Source of the DNA: Rhipidocladum racemiflorum
Lineage: Eukaryota > Streptophyta > Magnoliopsida > Poales > Poaceae
Direction: 5' to 3'
Length of the DNA stretch: 64,000 nt
Assembly: GCA_036346355.1 (NCBI GenBank)
Contig: CM070591.1
Location: 20,444,001 to 20,508,000, forward strand
The notes under the pieces are model-generated. The model made no database searches, was not told where the DNA came from, and saw nothing but the letters and a program-made list of their open reading frames with translations. The translations under genes were made by a program, and so were the position numbers. This document shows positions 55,602-64,000 of this stretch, piece after piece (positions within the stretch are counted from its first letter, which is position 1; every line of letters begins with the position of its first letter).

Positions 55602-58600
55602 TTAATAGTAATGGGGGGTTTCCACAAGTTTGACACACTTAACCAATTCTCCAAATTTCCGAAGCATTACTTGAGCTAGGTTACGGGTATCACCCTAGTT
55701 CAAACTTAGCTTCATTAATCGGAAGCACGGCGTAATCGATTAACATTTTAATTAACTCTGCAGAGGTGCTCAGCTTTACTCACAAGCGCTAACTTACATG
55801 CAACTTAAATGCATGTGGCCGGGCCGAGATTATCACAACCTTTTGTTGATTCATTCCTGGATTTAGTTCTTAACTGATAGGTCTGAACACTCCTTTTAGA
55901 ACCCACTGTTCTAAACGAGTACCTACCATTGTGAGAATCGAAGAATGGCACGACACGGCCCATTTCCGTTCCACTCATTCAGTTACTTCCCTGCCAGGAA
56001 GGCTCATCCCCATTCTCTACCGAGAATGGTATCACCAATTTAATCAATTTTCCAGGGATTGATCAATGTATAGAGCTATGTCGAAAACAGGCTCACTGAT
56101 CAGCCCGACTTGTGGCTGAGCGCGAATTTAAGTTATTTACTTTGCTCAAGGGGTTTATTAACCTTATATTGCCAAAGATCAAGCCTTACAACATCCACAA
56201 ATTAACCCATTCGGTACCAGCATGTACCAACAGCCAAACCAACCAAGGCATTAATTATCAGCTGGGGATCGGACTCAAATCCACCTTGTGGTTAGACTAA
56301 TACTGTCCCCTGACTGTAGCACTTTCACAAACTCTGAGCCAGCGTCTCGCCAACATTTTATTTCCTTTTTTCAAGATTCTAAAATAAACCAACAAGATTA
56401 ATAATAGACTATGGTTGCATAATCAATATCTAGGGTTAATCAAGGTTTTAATAAGGTTCAACAGTATCAAGGGGGCTTAAGAATAATTCGGCATTAACTA
56501 GGCATCATGTCTTTCCAATATAGCGGCTTTTAATATTTCAACATATAATAAAATAATGCGATAGAAATTAATTACTAATATATCAGGCATGATTGGCGCA
56601 ATATGATCAATGGTGTGCGGCTTGCCTTGCTCGGCGGCAGAATCATCTAACTCGTAGTGGACGTAGTCGTACTCAGCTTCTATCGGGACCCGAATTTGCA
56701 AATCCAAACCATCTGTGTATTCAACACTAGTCCAGGATCACGCTAGTGCACACAGTCTCAACATAGATGAATATCACAATCATACACAGCGGAATAATAA
56801 AATAGCTCAATTACAGAATATAAACTATTGAACGACCGTAAGGTCAACCTTACATTTACGAAGCCTTAACGGCTTCAACTCCAAATAAGCAGCAGCGGAA
56901 CGAAGAACATCGGTGAATCCCATCAATACGCCACAGGCAACTGATAGGGTTCGACTCCTAGATAATCGCCTTCTCACAGAACTTCTTCTTATTCGACGAT
57001 GTAGACTTCTGCTCATTGGTGATTGTTTGTTTGCAAGGGGTGAGTACATAAAGCACTCAGCAAGTCTTGCATAGAATGCAAGTCTAATAACTATATGCAT
57101 GGCTTATTCCAAATAATAGGCAGAATGGTTATTTTGCAGAAAAGCAACAATCACAAATAAACATAATAGATTGTAAAGCAGTAAAACAAATAATGACAGT
57201 AATAGATTTCACAGTTATTTCCCAAGTAAACCATTCCATATCCTTAAACAGTTATCACTTTTCCACAGGCAAACTGCCTCTAAACCCAAGATCAATTTTA
57301 TGAAAAGCTAACCCTTGTCTGAAATCCCCGAGCATTGTCCAGTACCGCGGACACAGCTATTCGAATAGATTTTACACTCTGTAGATGTTATACACTTTAC
57401 CCACAAGATACAATCAACTCATCACGTCAGCCGTGAATCGTCATACAAGAGTATGCGAATGAGTGATCATAACAAAGCTTTTCGAAAACTTCTAACTACA
57501 CAAGTGAACCTCTCCTGTTTTTGCCATACATCATCCCTTCCCTTAACAAAGGCGAAGTATGGGACCGACATACCGTTGGATGGGTACCATGCCGCAGCCC
57601 TGGTACGCTCCCCCTTCAAGCTACACAAAAGATGTAGTTGACACCCCGAGGTACCACATGCAAGTTATTAGTAACTTACTCAACTAGGTCCGTCCCATTA
57701 CAGACATGTGGTTGTATGTTTGACTCAGTTCAAAGGCTTGCAAGGTTAAGTCCTTAGAGTGACCAGGGCAAGACTTACATCAATACTTTCACAGAAATCC
57801 ATCTCACCATCACTCATACATATATCATGTTTCAAACATTCCCAACCGCCAAACTGGCCCACCATAAATCTTGCCACTTGCCCGGTCTAAATCATTTTAT
57901 CACCCCAGTTGATTATTGCGCAACACAATGCCAACAACAACTCAACATCCTTGAAGAAGCACGAAGCTCTCTGCATATCAACATCATTGTGTCGGCAACA
58001 CGTCACACTATTTCAAAATACATTGCATATTCCATTAATCAATATTGACATTTGCAATTCCAAAATGATGGCATGGACTCGTGCAGGTCTAAGCAAACTA
58101 ATACGTTCTATCTAACCCATGTTGGCAATTTATTAGCTACCAGCTATTAATCAACAAACCTAGGGTGACAAATGAATCATGGCATACAATCATTATAGGC
58201 AAGGTGATGATAACAAGTAGGTTGATTATCCAATCCCAAATTAATTGAAATTAGTTTAACTCAAACTAGCATGCAATAATTTGAAACAATATAATTTTCG
58301 AAAATGGGATCAACATGGTCAAAGCACAACTTGCCTGGCCCTTGCAACTTTTACTGTTCTTTACTCTTTATCTTCGATTCTTGATCCTCGATCTTCAATC
58401 TTCGCTTCCTTGACCTTTAGCTACGTAGAACAATTTCCGGATGACGCGTCTAACGATTAAAGAAGAAGAAAATACAAACCCACTCAAAAGACAATCAAGT
58501 AAAACTCCAAATTAAGAACAAATAGCATTGGGTACAACGGCTTGGAAGGATTTGGGAACTCGAACGGATTAGATCAAAGAGTTGACAAAAGAGAACGAGC

Positions 58601-59164
58601 TTTTTGGAAAACACCGAAAAGGGAAAGATTAATAACTGGAAAAGAAAGAATAATATTCCAAAGAATATTTCTTCCGAAATTATTATCTTGATTGGACAGA
58701 CATTGACATATGGGCTCTCGATCTGTAGATCGGGTCCATAAAGATACGTTAGTTCACAATGAACTAAACTGATTCTCGAAGTTGACTTTTGTTGACCGAA
58801 TGGACACAGTCAAACAAAAGAGAGATGAATAAATCGAGCACACGGGTATGACAGATGGCCAATGGTCTATCGACCAAGTCCACGAATTAATTCTCGATTA
58901 ATGGCAGATTAGGTTTTCATGGATAAGACAAGACATGTGTCTTACCACGATTGAAACAATGGGAAAGATTGGAAAGATAACAACGCGACTCACGATGAAC
59001 TTAGTTCATCGAATCGGTCTTAGATTAGGGTTTTGATTCGGCTTTAAAGATGATATGACGATGAGACTAGGCTCACATCATGATGATAGAGAAGATAAAG
59101 GCATCACACTAGGGCTTGTGCATGAATGCATGCATGCGATGACAACGAAGCGAAGAGAGCTAAG

Positions 59165-59598
59165 CGTTAACAATGAAGTGTTAACGATGGAACGTTAACG
59201 GCAAAACGTTAACGATGGAGCGTTAACGGTAAAGCGTTAACGGCGGAACGTTAATGACGGAACGTTAACGACGAAGCATTAACAACGAAGCGTTAACAGT
59301 GGGACGTTAACGACGGAACGTTAACAGTGAAGCGTTAACGATGGAACGTTAACGACGGAACGTTAACGACGGAACGTTAATGGCGAAGCGTTAACGACGA
59401 AGCGTTAACGGTGGGACGTTAACGATGGAACGTTAACGGTGAAGCGTTAACGACGGAACGTTAACGGTGGAACGTTAACGACGGAACATTAACGGTGGAA
59501 CGTTAACGATGGAACGTTAACGACGAAACGTTAACGGCAAAGCGTTAACAACGAAGCGTTAACGGTGGAACGTTAACGACAAAACGTTTACGACGAAG
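59165..59598. repeat. 14-bp minisatellite, about 31 units
   Basis: The unit is CGTTAAC followed by seven variable bases (consensus GRYGGAR or GRCGAAG). Length 434 bp equals 31 x 14. Nearly every unit keeps the self-complementary CGTTAACG or its core GTTAAC, while the other half varies. Not a CRISPR array: there are no long unique spacers. Confidence 0.95.
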
Positions 59599-61159
59599 AC
59601 GAAGCGATGCCAAGATGCGCATGGAATAAGATACCGGCCGTCGGTGCAACGAGATGACAGCGATAAAGCGCTACCATGGATGGATCACCGAGACGCGAAT
59701 CGATAACTCTAAAGATGGACCAAAACAGTATATGATGATCCACCGGATGTGACAATACGGCCGGAGCGAGCTAAAATAGCTGGCGTCAAAAGGCGGCGCG
59801 CGGCCACGGCTAAACGGCGGCCTAAATATATAAAAAAAATTCCAGAGGATGGGATGGAAAAGGGGGAATGTCTACCACGTATAACGCGTCGAGACGAACT
59901 CAACAGTATAGGCGGATTTTGCGACGCCCCTCCAGATTGATCACAAACTGCCGATTAACGGGTTTCGGATCTAAACTTTGGACGGCCATAACTTCTAGAA
60001 TAATAATCGGAACTTAACGAAATCTGACCGAGAGCTATATGGGACCAAGAGGAACACTGTGACATAGGTGGCTCAGAGCTTTACCTTTTGGAACAGTAGG
60101 GAACGCACGAGGAAGTTTGTCGTTGTTTGAAACGCAGTCTGATCGCAGTCTGATCGGAGAAAATATTTTTCTGCGCAAAATCCAGATAGCAAAACCGTGA
60201 GGCAAGATATGCATCATGTATAGGACATCCCCAGGAGTCTACACAAAAGATTTCACGGTCAAACTCCAAAAATTGAGAGAGATATGGCCTCGGAAAGATT
60301 CGAGATTGAAATAGCCATAACTTTTGATTCCATGGGCCAAATTGGTTGAACTTTGGAGGGTAGACAGATGGGACATCAAAGCTCACCATGGCAAAGACAG
60401 ATCTCGAAAAGAGTCGAAGAACTACCCGAGACGCGGCTCCAAAGTTCGACCATCGTCGGGCGACATCCGGACTTCTCAGCGGCGGCTCGGAGGTTTTGGG
60501 GGATTGATCTAAGGTTGAGGATGTGGGAGAGCATCATGGGAGGTCTACATGAGGTTAGGGTGGCGGCTAGGTCAAGAAAAATCAAGTTTGGAGGTGTTTG
60601 GGTCGGTTTGGGCATTTTATCGAGCAGTTGGCGTGCGTCTCGGATTAGGGGGTGACGTGGCTGATTCTGGTGGCGACACGTGCCGCAACAAGAAGGCACC
60701 ATGTGGCACGGCCAGGAAATTCTGATTTTTCCAATAAAAACAATTCAAAAAATTCAAATAAATCATTTGAGGCAATAAAAATACCCAAAAAATTCTAGAA
60801 AATATTTTGAGATATTTTTAACTCAAATAAAATATATGCAATAAAACTTTATATAAACTTTTTCCAAATAATTAATTAATTTCAATAAAAGGGCTTAATA
60901 CAAATCGATTCCGAATAAATCCAATAAATAGTAAACGAGCTCCGAAAAATCTCACAAATTACAGAAAAATTTCTTGGAGCACAAGGAACCGAAATAAAAT
61001 AAAATTAATTTTATTTATAATATATAATAATCAAATTAAATTGTTTTAGCTTTTCAAAAATTCAAATTGCATTTTATAAACACGAGAAAATCAACGAAAA
61101 TTTTTGGGAAGGTAAGCTAAACAAAAAAATTTTGAAAACCCAAATTTTGGGATGTTACA

Positions 61160-62300
61160 GCTTCCGACTGGTCCAGCTCCTACTCCGGGTACTGCTCCTG
61201 CTCCTAAGGCGGCTCGACAATCGAATCTAGCGCAAAAAGGTGAACAACAATAAATAAACGATAAATAAGAAAATAAAACAAAAACAGAAATTAAAACGAA
61301 AACCGAAAACGGGCCGGGAGAAAGTCGGAGGGCAAAATGGTGATTTTAGAAATTTTGGGAGCTTCGGATGGCGGAGCGGAGGTTATTTTGGACTCAGTGG
61401 CACGCAACAGTTTGGATGGTGTATTTTTGGGATTTTTGGGGTTTCCGGAAATTTTCTGAGTTTTCTGGGATTTTTGTGGGATTAAAATGGAATTTTGGAT
61501 TAATAAATCAATTAAAAATCTGAAATAAATAAAAACGAAAGGAACAGTGTTGGGCTGGCTTCGGCGGCAATTCGGCCCAATGACCATTCACTGTGCGTGT
61601 GGCCAAAACAGGTCGGCCCACGCGCGGGCGAGCGCGCCTGGCAGTTGGGCCCGCGGCGCAGTGGGAGGGAGAGGGGAGATTGGTAGGCAGACCCAAGCGA
61701 CGAGGTTGCTGCCCGGTGGGACTAGGGCGGGGCTGGGCGGCGATGGTGGCGCGAGCTCGATGACGTGACGGTGGCCAGCCGGAGGGAGAGAAGAAGGGCG
61801 TGGGGGAGAAGAGGCTCACCGAGCGGAGGTGAGGCAGAGCAAGGAAACGAGGTGACGAGGCAGGGCTTTTTATAGCTATCCGCGGAAGGAGAGAGGCGGT
61901 AGGGTGATGAGCGCGCGGTAGCAGGGCTTGCGGTGGGTGGTGCTGCGGCGGCATGCGGTGCGGTCGGGGTGACCGGATGGTCAAGCGCAGTGCACGGAAC
62001 GATGCGGGCGGCTGGTTGGGTGGCACGGCACAGGCGGGGAAGACGGGTCGGTGGCTGGCCGGGTGGGCTGCGGCGCGCAGCTGGGGTAGAGGCCGAACGG
62101 GCCGAGGAAGGCTGGCTGGGAGCAAGCCAAAAGCCCGAGGAAAATAGGACGAAAGTCCCACAAGCACGAGGAGAAGGCCCAAAACCGAAAAATTCAAATA
62201 AACTCCAAATAAAATCAAATAAAAAACTTTTGAAATTTTTGGGCTATTTCAACATCGTCATCATCTTTACTATCTTCTTGGATTATTCATACTGATGATC
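61160..62300 (-). promoter_or_regulatory. Retroelement-like promoter and GC-rich leader, minus strand
   Basis: A strong TATA (CTATAAAAAGCCC, 61864-61876 on the minus strand) is followed downstream by a C-rich leader (CTCACCTCCGCTCGG, CTTCTCTCCCTCCGGC) and upstream by GC-rich DNA. The architecture resembles an LTR promoter; ends were not found. The 236-codon proline-rich ORF across it is judged non-coding. Confidence 0.45.
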
Positions 62301-63906
62301 TAAATAAGCTTTAAGGGCCAATAACACGATCACATGCCAAGAAACTAGCTCAAAATATTGCGTTTTTTTTAATTGACCATAACTAAACTTCTAATGAGAA
62401 TTGGAAGTTTCATTTTGCAACTACTTTTGTGTTCTTAGATATGAAGGTATTGGAACATGGTGTCCAAAAGGAGGAGAGGGAGGATGGACACTAAAAGGAG
62501 TCGATGCGAATATTACTAGCACTTAGAGACATGCGGGAGCACTCAAAGGCGTGAACCAAGCCCTATGACTTCATTCCATGTGGCCCCACATAGTTCCAAG
62601 CGGCCCCCACAAGGTCCTACACAACCCCTCTATTTCCTTCCATATATGCAGCGAAGAGGAAAGGAAAGAACCAAGAAAGAAGGAAAAGGAGATATTTTAG
62701 CAATCTTTAAGCAAGGAAAGAAATCATCATGACTTGGCAAGAAGAGATTTCAACAATCTTGAAGAAAGAAAAGAGATCACCATGACTTTGCAAGAAGATA
62801 TTGTTCCTATATTACAATAATTTGTTTCCAAAATATTTAGATTGTTTTCAATTAGATATATGAGTGTATACGGTAGGTGTGGTACTGCTCACGCACCCCA
62901 ACCCTATATATGTGTGGTCCATCTATTATAAATATAACCATGAATTTTTATATTAAATGTATACTCTTTATTATATGGCTTGTCTGCAATGCCCCATTAG
63001 AATAGAGAGTTCCAATCTGAAATTCATTCTTGTTGCTCTTACAACTTCTTCGGGGTGATTGCAAGGAAGCATATGTCATGGGTGAGTTCACTTATCGTAG
63101 GTTATCGTATCAAGACGGTGATTGGTGCCAGTGTTCGTTAGGGTTCATGGGTTCATGTTATCATCTTTGACATCACAAGATCAGGCCACCCTGCATTATC
63201 TTGGTATTAGAGCATGGTTGAGTGGTGGCGAATTTCTATCCCCAAAGTAGTTTTATTTTTATGTCCTATTTCGAAAACTGCCTCACAAAGATCAAACCCT
63301 TAATTTAATCTGGATTTGCTAAGTTTTGATTCATTAGATTGATTGTACTAGTTGCTGAACATTTTTGCTTCGCATAGCTTTTATTTCAGTTATGTCCCAT
63401 TTGGTGTTTCGTGCATAACTTTTGCATACAAACTTAGATTTTCGTGTTCTTGTGCTCTCCTTTGATTTCTTTGAGAATAGTAGCATCCACAAAATACTAA
63501 ATCACAAAAATATTAGTACCTATCACTTTTGGGAATCATTCATTCATTTGCGAAAACTGTGATCCCAGTTGAGACTAGGTTTTGATTTTACTTAGGGCTG
63601 CTCATATTGATACGTTGCATAATCTAGTAACATCATATTATTATATTATCTTTCAACATTAATTTAGGGATTCCAAAACTTTGTTCATACTAGTGTTGGC
63701 CGAAAGTCACAAAAAAAAAGAAGAATAAAGAGCCAAAAGGCCAATGAAAAGAAAAGAAAAATATAGTTGTCAGTCGTAGCGAAACCATAATTTGTGTTTG
63801 TTATTTCCAGATTGTGCAATTTGTATTAATTAGTGAGCAATATTGTGCCCTCTTTGCATTATTGAAGCAATAAGCTAGCATCTCTCGGATATTGGTTTCA
63901 CTCAAT
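62301..63906 (+). other. Probable copia-type LTR end and leader
   Basis: TTGGTATTAGAGCATGGTTG at 63201 is close to the copia PBS (TGGTATCAGAGC), so the sequence just upstream, up to the CA-containing stretch at about 63190, should be an LTR. Its start was not fixed and no second LTR or pol is visible before the window ends. The following 700 bp have no ORF and include an A-rich run at 63709-63765. Confidence 0.45.
63202..63213 (+). other. Possible primer-binding site
   Basis: TGGTATTAGAGC differs by one base from the tRNA-Met-type PBS seen in the Copia element at 663. Confidence 0.55.
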
Positions 63907-64000
63907 TAGGGATGGCAAAATTACCCGTGGGTTCGGGTATCCGTGGGTACCCGACCCGATGGGTTCGGGTATGGGTTTGATTTCAGACCCGCGGGTTTCA
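63907..64000. mobile_element. Start of a hAT-like element, continues past the window
   Basis: TAGGGATGGCAAAATTACCC is followed by CGGGTA/GGGTTCGGGTAT repeats, the same terminal type as at 47588-47601. Confidence 0.6.

Larger units (their letters stand above)
55190..61159 (-). mobile_element. Long gypsy-type LTR segment (minus strand), outer end at 61159
   Basis: The right boundary, read on the minus strand, is TGTAACATCCCAAAATTTGG, a familiar start of long grass gypsy LTRs. Non-coding sequence of LTR character continues leftward, and its left part (55190-56290) is paralogous to 7690-8400. The inner LTR end and PBS were not found, so whether this is a solo, truncated or complete element is open. 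It holds a Helitron (55287-55601) and a 14-bp minisatellite (59165-59598). Small ORFs such as 56498-56707 are not convincing genes. Confidence 0.6.

Noticed and set aside
59165..59598. Regular repeat resembling a CRISPR array
   Set aside because: The spacing of seven variable bases is far too short, the spacers are related to each other, and this is plant DNA.
61508..62218. Proline-rich minus-strand ORF of 236 codons
   Set aside because: It lies in GC-rich promoter or leader DNA with a TATA box inside it; composition alone explains the open frame.

Overview
The window is plant nuclear DNA, most probably from a grass such as rice. The signs are Stowaway and Tourist MITEs, Ty1/copia and Ty3/gypsy elements of grass type, a CACTA transposon with a tnp2 and a TNPA/ULP1-like gene, and one non-TIR (CC-type) NLR resistance gene with a single uninterrupted N-terminal exon. 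No bacterial or organellar genes are seen. The species is inferred, not proven. Almost everything here is transposable-element sequence; the NLR is the only recognisable host gene, and it is broken.

Layout. 1-6466: a minus-strand NLR cut just after its P-loop by a composite insertion, a Ty1/copia element (298-5310) joined tail to tail to a 473-bp TRIM (5316-5788), with one 5-bp target duplication around the pair. 6467-9220: NLR upstream DNA, part of which recurs at 22.7-23.6 kb, and an old long-LTR fragment. 9223-22467: a Stowaway MITE split by a minus-strand Tat-type Ty3/gypsy element (9444-22442), whose downstream LTR carries a solo LTR of the Sirevirus-like family seen again at 43.5 kb. 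Between pol and the 3' LTR the Tat element carries an intron-containing gene on the opposite strand (plant-mobile-domain plus coiled coil). 22684-23648: second copy of the NLR upstream region, carrying two Tourist-type MITEs whose empty sites are preserved in the first copy. 24897-30040: a short chromovirus with a chromodomain. 31281-42120: a CACTA transposon with perfect GTA target duplication, a decayed tnp2 gene, a TNPA-like gene ending in a C48 (Ulp1-type) protease, and three arrays of AAGCGGTT palindromes, one of them internal and next to the promoter of the second gene. 43515-49953: a non-autonomous Sirevirus-like copia element holding a truncated hAT-like insertion inside a 159-bp duplication. 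52030-53583: a Harbinger/Tourist-type element. 55190-61159: a long minus-strand gypsy LTR with a small Helitron and a 31-unit minisatellite. 61160-64000: retroelement promoter/LTR-like DNA, a copia-type primer-binding site, and the start of another hAT-like element.

No working pathway is encoded. The window records nested insertion events, several of which can be ordered or proven from target duplications and paralogous empty sites. The most unusual is the Copia-TRIM fusion, whose junction keeps the LTR-to-PBS spacer bases of both elements. All coding genes of the autonomous-type elements carry stops or frameshifts; the last exons of the CACTA ULP1-like gene and the later exons of the antisense Tat gene read cleanly.
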